Positions 14,691-22,964 of a stretch of DNA of 64,000 nucleotides are shown piece after piece; the stretch's first letter is position 1; each line of letters starts with the position of its first letter. Location: the NCBI RefSeq assembly GCF_025566965.1, contig NZ_JAOQJL010000009.1:1-64000 (forward strand). The letters are read 5' to 3'. The stretch is from Blautia_A ammoniilytica (GTDB lineage Bacteria > Bacillota > Clostridia > Lachnospirales > Lachnospiraceae). A program made the position numbers and the translations under genes. The notes under the pieces are model-generated. The model was not told the origin of the DNA, searched no databases, and saw only the letters and a program-made list of their open reading frames with translations.

Positions 14691-15602
14691 GTGAAACAGA
14701 GATTAATAGAAGAATTAACAGAACTGCTGGGAAATGACAGGGTGCTTACAAACGAGCCTATGAGCCGTCATACAACATTCCGGATCGGAGGGCCGGCAGA
14801 TCTTTTTCTCCTTCCTAATACAGTAGAAGAAATAAAGAAGATCCGTGAGATATGTATCCAGGAGCAAGAATCATATTTTATCCTGGGCAATGGAAGTAAT
14901 CTGCTGGTAAGCGACAGTGGTTTTCGTGGCGTGATCATTCAGACATACAGAAATCTGGCGCAGATCCAGGTGGAGGAAGATTGCATCCGTGCACAGGCAG
15001 GAGCACTCCTTTCAGGGATCGCCCAGGCAGCCAAAGCAGCTTCTCTTACAGGCTTTGAATTTGCTGCAGGCATTCCTGGTACATTAGGCGGGGCTGTGGT
15101 GATGAATGCAGGGGCCTATGGAGGCGAAATGAAAGATGTGCTAAAAGAAGCTACTGTACTGGATAGTGAAGGGCAGATCCGTCGTATCCCTGCCGGGAAG
15201 CTGGCAATGGGATATAGAACCAGTGTGATCAAAGAAGCCGGATATATGGTGCTCGAAGCAGTGATTTCCCTGAAAAAAGGGGATCCGGATCAGATCCGGG
15301 AAACAATGAAGGATCTGACACAGCGAAGGATCAGCAAACAGCCGCTGGAATATCCAAGTGCAGGCAGCACTTTTAAGCGCCCGGAAGGATATTTTGCAGG
15401 CAAGCTGATCATGGACAGCGGCCTTCGGGGGTACACCCATGGAGGAGCGCAGGTTTCAGAAAAGCACTGTGGCTTTGTGATCAATACGGGGGGTGCTACA
15501 GCCAGGGATGTATGTGAGCTGATGGAACATGTGCAGAAAACAGTTTACGAGAAATACAATGTAAAGCTTGAACCGGAAGTAAAATTTCTGGGAGATTTTT
15601 AA
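14691..15602 (+). CDS. murB: UDP-N-acetylenolpyruvoylglucosamine reductase
   Basis: The 303-aa flavoenzyme reduces UDP-GlcNAc-enolpyruvate to UDP-MurNAc with NADPH in peptidoglycan precursor synthesis. Typical signs are HTTFRIGGPADLFLLP, the FAD-binding GNGSNLLVSD, GIPGTLGGAVVMNAGAYGGE, GYRTS, and the catalytic serine in YPSAGSTFKRP. Length equals that of Bacillus MurB. GTG 14691 has ATAGAGGA 7 nt upstream; an earlier in-frame TTG (14664) has no site. It heads the operon murB-rapZ-whiA-crh-like. Confidence 0.97.
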   Translation: MKQRLIEELTELLGNDRVLTNEPMSRHTTFRIGGPADLFLLPNTVEEIKKIREICIQEQESYFILGNGSNLLVSDSGFRGVIIQTYRNLAQIQVEEDCIRAQAGALLSGIAQAAKAASLTGFEFAAGIPGTLGGAVVMNAGAYGGEMKDVLKEATVLDSEGQIRRIPAGKLAMGYRTSVIKEAGYMVLEAVISLKKGDPDQIRETMKDLTQRRISKQPLEYPSAGSTFKRPEGYFAGKLIMDSGLRGYTHGGAQVSEKHCGFVINTGGATARDVCELMEHVQKTVYEKYNVKLEPEVKFLGDF

Positions 15603-15615
15603 CAGGAGATAAAAA

Positions 15616-16491
15616 ATGCGATTTGTGATTGTGACAGGAGTATCAGGCGCAGGGAAAACAGCAGCCTTAAAAATGCTGGAGGATGCAAGATATTTCTGCG
15701 TGGATAATCTGCCCATTCCGCTTCTTGAGAAGTTTGTATCACTGATGCCGGAGATCCACGGAGAGGATGTACAGAATGTAGCGCTTGGTATTGATGCAAG
15801 AAGCGGATCCATGGGAGAATTGGAACTGATCCTGGATAAGATGCAGGAAGCAGGTTATCAGTTTGAAATACTTTTTATGGATGCAGAGGATTCTGTTCTT
15901 GTGAAACGATATAAAGAAACAAGAAGGAGTCATCCATTGGCAATGTCCGGACGGATCGATGAAGGGATCCGTCTGGAAAGGAAGAAAATGGAGTTCCTGC
16001 GCAGAAAGGCTGATTATATTATCGATACCAGCCATCTGCTTACCAGGGAATTGCGTCAGGAAATAGACAAGATATTTGTGGACAATGAAGAATTTAAGAA
16101 TATGATGATCTCTGTCCTATCCTTTGGATTCAAATACGGGATCCCGGCAGATGCTGATTTGGTATTTGATGTCCGCTTCCTTCCAAACCCTTATTATGTG
16201 GATGAACTTCGGCCTATGACAGGGCTTGATGACAGTGTATTTAATTATGTAATGGACAATGAGACTGCCAAAAGGTTTATGGGAAAGCTGGAGGATATGG
16301 TGAATTTTCTGATTCCCAATTATGTTCAGGAGGGAAAAACAAGCCTGGTAATCGCCATAGGATGTACAGGCGGCAAGCATCGTTCTGTTACCATTGCAAG
16401 GGAACTATACAGCAGGCTGATCAAGAATAATGAGTACGGTTTTCGCCTGGAACACAGGGATGTAGAGAAGGACCGGCTTCTTAAAAAATAA
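15616..16491 (+). CDS. rapZ: RapZ/YvcJ-family nucleotide-binding protein
   Basis: The 291-aa P-loop protein has Walker A GVSGAGKT (residues 8-15), the DARSGSMGEL stretch and the conserved C-terminal IGCTGGKHRSVTIA domain. In E. coli RapZ directs RNase E to the GlmZ RNA; in Bacillus YvcJ binds GTP and affects competence. In Gram-positive bacteria it is almost always encoded with WhiA, as here. It starts 13 nt after murB with AGGAG upstream. The yvcK gene that usually lies between rapZ and whiA is absent. Confidence 0.96.
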   Translation: MRFVIVTGVSGAGKTAALKMLEDARYFCVDNLPIPLLEKFVSLMPEIHGEDVQNVALGIDARSGSMGELELILDKMQEAGYQFEILFMDAEDSVLVKRYKETRRSHPLAMSGRIDEGIRLERKKMEFLRRKADYIIDTSHLLTRELRQEIDKIFVDNEEFKNMMISVLSFGFKYGIPADADLVFDVRFLPNPYYVDELRPMTGLDDSVFNYVMDNETAKRFMGKLEDMVNFLIPNYVQEGKTSLVIAIGCTGGKHRSVTIARELYSRLIKNNEYGFRLEHRDVEKDRLLKK

Positions 16492-16505
16492 AAAGGAGTG
16501 GGAAG

Positions 16506-17465
16506 ATGTCTTTTTCAGGGATGGTGAAAGAAGAACTTTCCAAGCGTACAGGAGCATCCAGGCACTGCCAGATCGCAGAGCTGGCTGCGATGTATCTGTT
16601 ATGCGGCAAACTGAAGTGTACCCAGGGTCAGGAACTGGTTTTATGGGTGCAGACGGAAAATCAGTGGGTTGCAAGAAAGTGCTTTACAATTTTGCAAAAA
16701 ACATTTAATATAGAAACAGATATTACCGTTCATGAGAGCGCACATCTTAAGAGATGTAGAGTTTATCATGTGACCACACGGGAGACAGAACAGGCTCTGG
16801 AAATTCTTGAGGCTGTGAAGCTTGTTGTGAAGGGAAGCAGCGATGGTACGCTTAAGCTTGGCAATACAATGATCCTTCAGAGGAACTGCTGTAAGCGCGC
16901 ATTTATACGGGGAGCTTTTCTTACATCAGGTTCCATCAGCGATCCACAGAAAGGATACCATTTCGAGATTGTCTGTCCTGATGAAGAAAAAGCACAACAG
17001 TTGCAGGAGATCATCCGCAGTTTTCATATTGATGCGAAGATCGTTTTACGTAAGAAATCATACGTGGTCTATGTGAAAGAAGGTGCGCAGATCGTTGATA
17101 TACTGGCCGTTATGGAGGCGAATGTGGCACTGATGGATCTGGAGAATATCCGTATCCTGAAAGAAATGCGTAATTCAGTCAACCGTAAGGTGAATTGTGA
17201 GACTGCGAATATTAACAAAACGGTAAATGCAGCAGTGAAGCAGGTGGAGGATATACGACTGATCGAAAGAAAGGCCGGGTTTGAAAGCCTGAGTGAAGGC
17301 CTGGGGGAGATCGCCAGACTGCGGCTGCAATATCCGGAGGCTACATTAAAAGAATTAGGAATGATGTTGAACCCTCAGGTGGGAAAGTCAGGTGTAAACC
17401 ACAGATTGAGAAAGCTTTCAATGATTGCGGAGGAACTGAGGGGGGACGAGGAGGAATTATTATGA
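16506..17465 (+). CDS. whiA: DNA-binding protein WhiA
   Basis: The 319-aa protein is WhiA: an N-terminal LAGLIDADG-homing-endonuclease-like fold without nuclease activity (RAFIRGAFLTSGSISDPQKG at about residue 130) and a C-terminal helix-turn-helix (LKELGMMLNPQVGKSGVNHR). In Actinobacteria it controls sporulation septation; in Bacillus it affects cell division and chromosome segregation. AAGGAGTGGGAAG precedes the ATG. Its end overlaps the crh-like gene by 4 nt (ATGA), so the two are translationally coupled. Confidence 0.96.
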   Translation: MSFSGMVKEELSKRTGASRHCQIAELAAMYLLCGKLKCTQGQELVLWVQTENQWVARKCFTILQKTFNIETDITVHESAHLKRCRVYHVTTRETEQALEILEAVKLVVKGSSDGTLKLGNTMILQRNCCKRAFIRGAFLTSGSISDPQKGYHFEIVCPDEEKAQQLQEIIRSFHIDAKIVLRKKSYVVYVKEGAQIVDILAVMEANVALMDLENIRILKEMRNSVNRKVNCETANINKTVNAAVKQVEDIRLIERKAGFESLSEGLGEIARLRLQYPEATLKELGMMLNPQVGKSGVNHRLRKLSMIAEELRGDEEELL

Positions 17466-17716
17466 TCAAAAAACCAATCATCATTAATCTGTCTACTGGT
17501 CTGGAGGCGCGTCCTGTTGCTCAGCTTGTACAGGTGGCAAGTCAGTTCAACAGTGAGATTCATGTAGAGATTGGCAAGAAAAAAGTAAATGCCAAAAGTA
17601 TTATGGGTATGATGACACTGGGGTTGGACACAGGTGAGGAGATCACTCTTTATGTAAATGGAGAGGATGAAGAAGCTGCGATGGACAGCATTGAGAAATA
17701 TCTGAGCAATCAGTAA
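17462..17716 (+). CDS. HPr-like protein lacking the PTS histidine (Crh-like)
   Basis: The 84-aa protein has the HPr fold and length, but the active-site histidine 15 is replaced by glutamate (GLEARPVAQ instead of GLHARPA). Serine 46, the HPrK/P phosphorylation site, is kept in AKSIMGMMTL. It therefore cannot accept phosphate from enzyme I but could act as a CcpA corepressor, like Bacillus Crh, which has Gln15 and is also encoded behind whiA (yvcL). The ATG overlaps the whiA stop. The regulatory role is inferred from these residues and the shared gene neighbourhood. Confidence 0.9.
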   Translation: MIKKPIIINLSTGLEARPVAQLVQVASQFNSEIHVEIGKKKVNAKSIMGMMTLGLDTGEEITLYVNGEDEEAAMDSIEKYLSNQ

Positions 17717-17766
17717 GATACAGTGCTTTGCATGTTAAAGCCATATGAAAGAGAGGAATGTTTAAA

Positions 17767-18846
17767 ATGTCAAAGGTACTGAAGTTTATTGTACATTTTG
17801 TGGTGATCTGCACCATATTAAGTATACTTGCACTGGCATTACCTCCGTTTTTCGGAGTAACTACAGAGATTCGCGATCATGCAGACCAGGAATCCAATCT
17901 TCCTATGGGTTCAGTTACATATGCGATCCCTGTGAAGTCATCTGAGATGACAGTGGGAGACAGAATCCTTGCACAGAAAGATGATAATGCATGGCGTTAT
18001 GATATTGCCAGCGTTGATCTTGCCAGTGGCACAGGCACAGCAGTGAATCCGGATGCTCTGGAAGAGTCCCCTGTGAATCTTTCTATTGGCGAATATATGC
18101 CGAAAGTTGTAGTGACAATTCCGCTGATTGGTTATCTTATGGTAGCCACACAGAGTATTGAAGGACTGATCATTCTGGCACTTGCAGTATTTTTCCTGAT
18201 TATCTTGTACGTGATCGCAGAGCTCTGGAAAAAGGATCCAAAGGAAGAAGATCTTCCGGAGGATACAGAACCGGGATATGTGAAATCCAAAAAGGAACTG
18301 AAGCTGGAAGAAAAGAAAAAAGAACGCCTCTTGAGAGAAGAAGAGCGTGAGATCAAAGCGGAAAGCAAAAAGAACAAGAAGAAACCGAAGCGTACAGTAC
18401 GTACCGGTGGTTTTGTTGATGAGATCGAAGAGGACGATCCAGACGAGGAAGAGGATGAACGTCCGGAGAAAGCGGTTCAGACAGCTACCAGCGAAGCTCA
18501 TGAAGTCCTGAAAAAGGAGATTGCAGCCGCTACTGCAGAAGATGATTATCAGCAGCCAGTACGCAAAAAAAAACAGCAGCTGGACGAGACAAGGAAAGTG
18601 GTAACACACAAAAAAAAAGTCCAAATCCCCGATACCTTGGAGGAGTCGGTGAAAGAAGAGATTCCTGAAAAACCGGTCAAGCTAAAAAGAATGGTAATTC
18701 CGAGAATGACAGCTGCACAGCTTGCTGACAAAGCAAAGGCTGAAGGAGATTCGCCGGAGATCGTAAGAGATGATATTACAAAGGTGACACTTCTTGATTA
18801 TTCTGATATCTTTGCAGAAGAAGAGGATGAAGACGAAGAAGAATGA
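17767..18846 (+). CDS. Membrane protein with signal-peptidase-like (SipW-type) fold lacking the catalytic serine, with long charged tail
   Basis: The 359-aa protein has a transmembrane helix near the N terminus (about 7-28), a beta-rich extracytoplasmic part with a signal-peptidase/S24-like pattern (LPMGSVTYAIPVKSSEMTVG, DRIL), a second helix (about 128-152) and a cytoplasmic tail of nearly 200 charged residues with lysine- and glutamate-rich coiled-coil segments. SipW-type peptidases have a catalytic Ser before the PMG/PTG-like strand; here the region reads DHADQESNLPMGS, with no clear SGSM box, so activity is doubtful. ATG 17767 has AGAGAGG 11 nt upstream; ATG 17758 is too close to it. Role unknown, upstream of the ribosomal operon. 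Confidence 0.55.
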   Translation: MSKVLKFIVHFVVICTILSILALALPPFFGVTTEIRDHADQESNLPMGSVTYAIPVKSSEMTVGDRILAQKDDNAWRYDIASVDLASGTGTAVNPDALEESPVNLSIGEYMPKVVVTIPLIGYLMVATQSIEGLIILALAVFFLIILYVIAELWKKDPKEEDLPEDTEPGYVKSKKELKLEEKKKERLLREEEREIKAESKKNKKKPKRTVRTGGFVDEIEEDDPDEEEDERPEKAVQTATSEAHEVLKKEIAAATAEDDYQQPVRKKKQQLDETRKVVTHKKKVQIPDTLEESVKEEIPEKPVKLKRMVIPRMTAAQLADKAKAEGDSPEIVRDDITKVTLLDYSDIFAEEEDEDEEE

Positions 18847-18873
18847 TCCTTTACCTGGTATAAGAGGACAGTA

Positions 18874-18912
18874 AAACGCCTGGGAAGTACAAAAGTATTT
18901 CCACAGGCGTTT
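18874..18912 (+). terminator. Rho-independent terminator
   Basis: AAACGCCTGGGAA pairs with TTTCCACAGGCGTTT around a short loop. It separates the membrane protein gene from the ribosomal operon promoter. Confidence 0.75.
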
Positions 18913-18988
18913 ATTACATAATGGGAAATTACCCCATAATGTTCCAACTGCTTGTTTTTGAAAAAATACAATTTTTTTTGAAAAAGCC

Positions 18989-19017
18989 TTGCAATTAGAA
19001 ATAAGATTGTGTATACT
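18989..19017 (+). promoter_or_regulatory. Sigma-A promoter of the S10 ribosomal operon
   Basis: TTGCAA (18989-18994), a 17-nt spacer and TATACT (19012-19017) form a strong promoter, with an A/T-rich UP-like tract directly upstream. Confidence 0.85.
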
Positions 19018-19023
19018 GTTACT

Positions 19024-19243
19024 TGCTGTGACATGATAGCTATGAAGCGAGAGGTTGCTACCACATGGTAGGTTTTCCGTGGAGCGAATGTCAAGTTAGG
19101 AAACTGACGACAAGTCACTGTACAAGTTCAGAAGACCATCTAGGGATGGGCGTGTGGAAAGATGTCTTAGGACACACACGGAGATGTGTACAGTCGCCGC
19201 TTGTCGTACTGATTGTGAGTACGAATAGGAGGAGACTTTTTTT
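19024..19243 (+). promoter_or_regulatory. Structured leader RNA of the S10 operon
   Basis: The 220-nt 5' untranslated region contains a long composite stem: ACGACAAG (19107-19114) with CTTGTCGT (19200-19207), and inside it ACTGTACA (19117-19124) with TGTACAGT (19187-19194), capped by CGTGTG/CACACG near 19151-19180. A further smaller hairpin lies at about 19055-19085. S10 leaders are autoregulation sites for L4 in gamma-proteobacteria; whether this one binds a ribosomal protein is unknown. Confidence 0.65.
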
Positions 19244-19561
19244 ATGGCAAATCAGGTAATGAGAATCACATTAAAAGCTTATGATCATCAGTTAGTAGAT
19301 GCATCTGCAGCTAAAATCATCGACACTGTAAAGAAGAATGGAGCAACAGTAAGCGGACCGGTACCGCTTCCTACTAAGAAGGAAGTTGTTACAATCCTGC
19401 GTGCTGTTCACAAATATAAAGACTCCAGAGAACAGTTTGAGCAGAGAACACATAAGAGACTGATCGATATCGTAGCACCTACCCAGAAGACAGTAGACGC
19501 ACTGTCCAGACTGGAGATGCCGGCAGGCGTTCACATCGACATCAAGATGAAAACAAAATAA
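19244..19561 (+). CDS. rpsJ: 30S ribosomal protein S10
   Basis: The 105-aa protein of the small-subunit head reads MRITLKAYDHQLVD near the start and has the GPVPLPTKKE loop that penetrates the subunit. It also acts as NusE in antitermination with NusB. The start follows AGGAGGAGAC. It opens the S10 operon; the 95-nt gap to rplC holds a small AAATGC/GCATTT hairpin. Confidence 0.98.
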   Translation: MANQVMRITLKAYDHQLVDASAAKIIDTVKKNGATVSGPVPLPTKKEVVTILRAVHKYKDSREQFEQRTHKRLIDIVAPTQKTVDALSRLEMPAGVHIDIKMKTK

Positions 19562-19656
19562 TTGAACGCATTGCTTTCCTAATGTAAATGCATGAGCATT
19601 TAGCTATTTATTATATGATTACCTATCCGGGTAATCCGCTATAGGAGGAAGAAAGA

Positions 19657-20289
19657 ATGAAGAAAGCTATTTTAGCTACAAAAGTTGGAATGACGCAGAT
19701 CTTCAACGATGAAGGAATGCTGATTCCTGTAACCGTATTACAGGCAGGTCCATGTGTCGTTACTCAGGTTAAGACAGAGGAGAACGACGGATATGCAGCA
19801 GTTCAGGTTGGCTTTGGCGAGATCAGAGAGAAACTGGTTAACAAGCCGGAGAAAGGCCACTTTACAAAAGCTGGCGTTGACGTAAAGAGATTCCTGAAAG
19901 AGTTCCATTTTGACAACGCAGCTGAATATGAAGTAGGACAGGAAATTAAAGCTGATATCTTTACAGCAGGTGAGCATATTGATGCAACAGCTGTTTCTAA
20001 AGGTAAAGGTTTCCAGGGCGCGATCAAGAGACACGGACAGTCCAGAGGACCTATGGCTCATGGTTCCAAGTATCATCGCCATGCAGGTTCAAATGGTGCT
20101 TGTTCTGATCCGAGCAAGGTTTTCAAAGGAAAACACATGGCTGGACATATGGGACATGAGCAGGTGACAGTTCAGAACCTTGAGATCGTACGTGTAGATG
20201 CTGAGAATAACTTACTGTTAGTTAAGGGTGCTGTTCCAGGACCTAAGAAATCTTTGGTAACAATCAAAGAGACAGTAAAGTCCTTATAA
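19657..20289 (+). CDS. rplC: 50S ribosomal protein L3
   Basis: The 210-aa protein binds domain VI of 23S rRNA near the peptidyl transferase centre. MKKAILATKVGMTQIFNDEG and the central extension KGKGFQGAIKRHGQSRG, GPMAHGSKYHR are diagnostic. A TAGGAGGAAGAA site precedes the start. It is followed by rplD after 21 nt. Confidence 0.98.
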   Translation: MKKAILATKVGMTQIFNDEGMLIPVTVLQAGPCVVTQVKTEENDGYAAVQVGFGEIREKLVNKPEKGHFTKAGVDVKRFLKEFHFDNAAEYEVGQEIKADIFTAGEHIDATAVSKGKGFQGAIKRHGQSRGPMAHGSKYHRHAGSNGACSDPSKVFKGKHMAGHMGHEQVTVQNLEIVRVDAENNLLLVKGAVPGPKKSLVTIKETVKSL

Positions 20290-20310
20290 TGAGAAAGGAG
20301 GAGCACACAG

Positions 20311-20931
20311 ATGGCAAACGTAACTGTTTATAATATGGAAGGCAAAGAAGTTGGAACAATGGAGCTGAATGATGCAGTGTTTGGTGTTGAGATCAACGAG
20401 CATCTTGTTCATCTTGCAGTTGTTCGCCAGCTTGCAAATAAACGCCAGGGTACTCAGAAAGCTAAAACACGTTCTGAAGTAAGCGGCGGTGGAAGAAAAC
20501 CATGGAGACAGAAAGGAACTGGTCATGCAAGACAGGGTTCCATCCGTGCAGCACAGTGGACAGGCGGCGGAATTATTTTTGCTCCTACTCCAAGAGATTA
20601 TGAAGTAAAGATCAATAAGAAGGAAAGAAGAGCTGCATTAAAATCCGCTCTTACTTCCAAAGTTCAGGATAACAAGCTGATCGTTGTAGACGAGCTGAAG
20701 CTTGACCAGATCAAGACAAAAGAGATGCAGAAGGTTCTTACAAACCTGAAAGCAGAGAAAGCTCTTGTTGTTACTGCACAGGATGACAAAAATGTGATCC
20801 TTTCTGCAAGAAACATCACTGATGTACAGACTGCTACACCGGGAACAATCAATGTATACGATGTTATGAAACACGGCGCATTAGTTGTTACCAAAGACGC
20901 TGTAGCAACAATCGAGGAGGTGTACGCATAA
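20311..20931 (+). CDS. rplD: 50S ribosomal protein L4
   Basis: The 206-aa protein has the exit-tunnel loop around residues 45-100 (KRQGTQKAKTRSEVSGGGRK, PWRQKGTGHARQGS). It is an early 23S binder and in some bacteria the autoregulator of its operon. Its stop codon overlaps the rplW start (TAATG), so the two genes are coupled. Confidence 0.98.
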   Translation: MANVTVYNMEGKEVGTMELNDAVFGVEINEHLVHLAVVRQLANKRQGTQKAKTRSEVSGGGRKPWRQKGTGHARQGSIRAAQWTGGGIIFAPTPRDYEVKINKKERRAALKSALTSKVQDNKLIVVDELKLDQIKTKEMQKVLTNLKAEKALVVTAQDDKNVILSARNITDVQTATPGTINVYDVMKHGALVVTKDAVATIEEVYA

Positions 20932-21230
20932 TGGCAGACATTAAGTATTACGATGTAATCCTGAAACCTGTGATTACTGAAAAGTCCATGAATGCTATGG
21001 GAGAAAAGAAGTACACATTCTTAGTACACCCGGAAGCAAATAAAACACAGATTAAAGAAGCTGTGGAGAAAATGTTTGAAGGAACAAAGGTTAAAGCTGT
21101 AAATACAATGAACCTTGACGGTAAGAAAAGACGTCGTGGTATGGTTGTTGGAAAAACAGCTAAGACTAAAAAGGCTATCGTTGCCCTTACAGAGGACAGC
21201 AAGGATATCGAGATTTTTGAAGGCCTTTAA
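20931..21230 (+). CDS. rplW: 50S ribosomal protein L23
   Basis: The 99-aa protein sits at the tunnel exit and is the docking site for trigger factor and SRP. Recognised by DVILKPVITEKSMNAM and the basic loop NLDGKKRRRGMVVGKTAKTK. The start overlaps the rplD stop. A 73-nt gap separates it from rplB. Confidence 0.98.
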   Translation: MADIKYYDVILKPVITEKSMNAMGEKKYTFLVHPEANKTQIKEAVEKMFEGTKVKAVNTMNLDGKKRRRGMVVGKTAKTKKAIVALTEDSKDIEIFEGL

Positions 21231-21303
21231 TTAACAGGTTGCGATGTTCATCGCGGATATACGCATTCAAAAGCGTGAGAACAAATTTGAAAGGAGAACT
21301 GAA

Positions 21304-22149
21304 ATGGGAATCAAGAGTTATAACCCATATACACCGTCCAGAAGACATATGACCGGTTCTGACTTCTCTGAGATTACTGCTGCAAAGCCAGAGAAATCAT
21401 TGGTTGTTTCCTTAAAGAAAAGCGCCGGCCGTAACAATCAGGGTAAAATTACTGTAAGACACCGCGGAGGCGGAAGCAGAAGAAAATATAGAATCATTGA
21501 TTTCAAGAGAAGAAAAGATGGTGTTCCGGCAATTGTTAAGACTATCGAGTATGATCCGAACAGAACAGCAAATATCGCACTGATCTGCTATGCAGATGGT
21601 GAGAAAGCTTACATCCTTGCTCCGGAAGGACTGAAGGTTGGTCAGAAGATCATGAATGGTCCGGAAGCTGAGGTTCGTGTTGGTAACTGCCTTCCATTAG
21701 AGCTGATCCCGGTTGGTACTATGATTCATAACATTGAGCTTCATCCTGGAAAGGGCGGACAGATGGTTCGTTCTGCTGGTAACGGTGCTCAGTTAATGGC
21801 AAAAGAAGGAAAATATGCTACTCTTCGTCTTCCATCTGGCGAGATGAGAATGGTTCCGATCGTATGCCGTGCTACTGTAGGTGTTATCGGAAACGGAGAC
21901 CACAATCTGATTAATATTGGTAAAGCAGGACGTAAACGTAACATGGGTATCAGACCTACCGTTCGTGGTTCTGTCATGAACCCTAACGACCATCCACATG
22001 GTGGTGGTGAAGGAAAGACCGGTATCGGACGTCCAGGTCCGTGTACTCCTTGGGGTAAACCGGCTCTCGGCCTGAAGACCAGAAAGAAAAACAAACAGTC
22101 CAACAAGCTCATCGTAAGAAGACGCGATGGCAAAGCTTTAACAAAATAA
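21304..22149 (+). CDS. rplB: 50S ribosomal protein L2
   Basis: The 281-aa protein supports subunit association and the peptidyl transferase centre. Signs are MGIKSYNPYTPSRRHMTGSD, the RGGGSRRKYRIIDFKR RNA-binding part and the C-terminal NPNDHPHGGGEGKTGIGRPG with the conserved histidine region. ATG 21304 follows GAAAGGAGAACTGAA; the frame is open to 21244 but the conserved start is here. Confidence 0.97.
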   Translation: MGIKSYNPYTPSRRHMTGSDFSEITAAKPEKSLVVSLKKSAGRNNQGKITVRHRGGGSRRKYRIIDFKRRKDGVPAIVKTIEYDPNRTANIALICYADGEKAYILAPEGLKVGQKIMNGPEAEVRVGNCLPLELIPVGTMIHNIELHPGKGGQMVRSAGNGAQLMAKEGKYATLRLPSGEMRMVPIVCRATVGVIGNGDHNLINIGKAGRKRNMGIRPTVRGSVMNPNDHPHGGGEGKTGIGRPGPCTPWGKPALGLKTRKKNKQSNKLIVRRRDGKALTK

Positions 22150-22164
22150 TAAGGAGGATTAAGA

Positions 22165-22446
22165 ATGTCTCGTTCACTGAAAAAAGGACCTTTTGCAGAT
22201 GAGAGCTTACTGAAAAAGATCGATGCTTTAAATGCTGCAAATGATAAATCCGTTATTAAAACATGGTCTCGTCGTTCCACAATCTTCCCGTCCTTCGTTG
22301 GACATACAATTGCTGTCCATGACGGAAGAAAGCATGTTCCGGTATACGTTACAGAGGACATGGTAGGACACAAGCTTGGCGAGTTCGTGGCTACAAGAAC
22401 TTACAGAGGACACGGTAAAGACGAAAAGAAATCCGGCGTTCGCTAG
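22165..22446 (+). CDS. rpsS: 30S ribosomal protein S19
   Basis: The 93-aa head protein binds near the A-site finger. It reads MSRSLKKGPFADESLLKKID at the start, with STIFPSFVGHTIAVHDGRKH in the middle and GEFVATRTYRGH near the end. It begins 15 nt behind rplB with AAGGAGG. The 117-nt gap behind it contains a strong hairpin. Confidence 0.98.
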   Translation: MSRSLKKGPFADESLLKKIDALNAANDKSVIKTWSRRSTIFPSFVGHTIAVHDGRKHVPVYVTEDMVGHKLGEFVATRTYRGHGKDEKKSGVR

Positions 22447-22467
22447 TTAGCACATACAATGTGTTAT

Positions 22468-22515
22468 TCACCTGGACACTTAATGAACCGTAAGGCGATT
22501 TAAGTGACCAAGGTG
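22468..22515 (+). other. Intercistronic hairpin between rpsS and rplV
   Basis: CACCT...AGGTG encloses CACTTAA...TTAAGTG in the 117-nt gap. There is no T run, so an RNA processing or stability role is more likely than termination. Its CTTAATGAA start resembles the repeats at 26021 and 26079. Confidence 0.5.
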
Positions 22516-22563
22516 TTCTGATATAAGATGTATATTGAATAAGACGAAAGGAGGCACTTAAAA

Positions 22564-22953
22564 ATGGCAAAGGGACATAGAAGCCAGATTAAGAGAGCCA
22601 GAAATGAGAGTAATAGAGAGACAAGGCCGTCTGCAAAATTATCTTATGCAAGAATTTCTGTTCAGAAAGCCTGCTACGTATTAGATGCAATCCGTGGCAA
22701 AGATGTGCAGACAGCACTTGGAATCCTGACATATAATCCGAGATACGCTTCCAGCGTTGTAAAGAAGCTGCTTGAGTCAGCTGTTGCAAATGCTGAGAAT
22801 AACAACGGAATGAACGCAGACAACCTCTATGTTGCAGCGTGCTTTGCAAACAAAGGACCTACAATGAAGAGAATTCAGCCGAGAGCACAGGGTAGGGCTT
22901 ACAGAATCGAGAAGAGAACAAGCCATATCACCATCGTGCTGGATGAAAGATAA
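22564..22953 (+). CDS. rplV: 50S ribosomal protein L22
   Basis: The 129-aa protein lines the exit tunnel with a beta hairpin (GPTMKRIQPRAQGRAYRIEK). The globular part contains RISVQKACYVLDAIRGKDVQ. Changes in the hairpin give macrolide resistance; nothing unusual is seen here. A 13-residue basic N-terminal extension precedes the conserved core. AAAGGAGG precedes the start. Confidence 0.98.
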   Translation: MAKGHRSQIKRARNESNRETRPSAKLSYARISVQKACYVLDAIRGKDVQTALGILTYNPRYASSVVKKLLESAVANAENNNGMNADNLYVAACFANKGPTMKRIQPRAQGRAYRIEKRTSHITIVLDER

Positions 22954-22964
22954 GGAGGAAAAAC

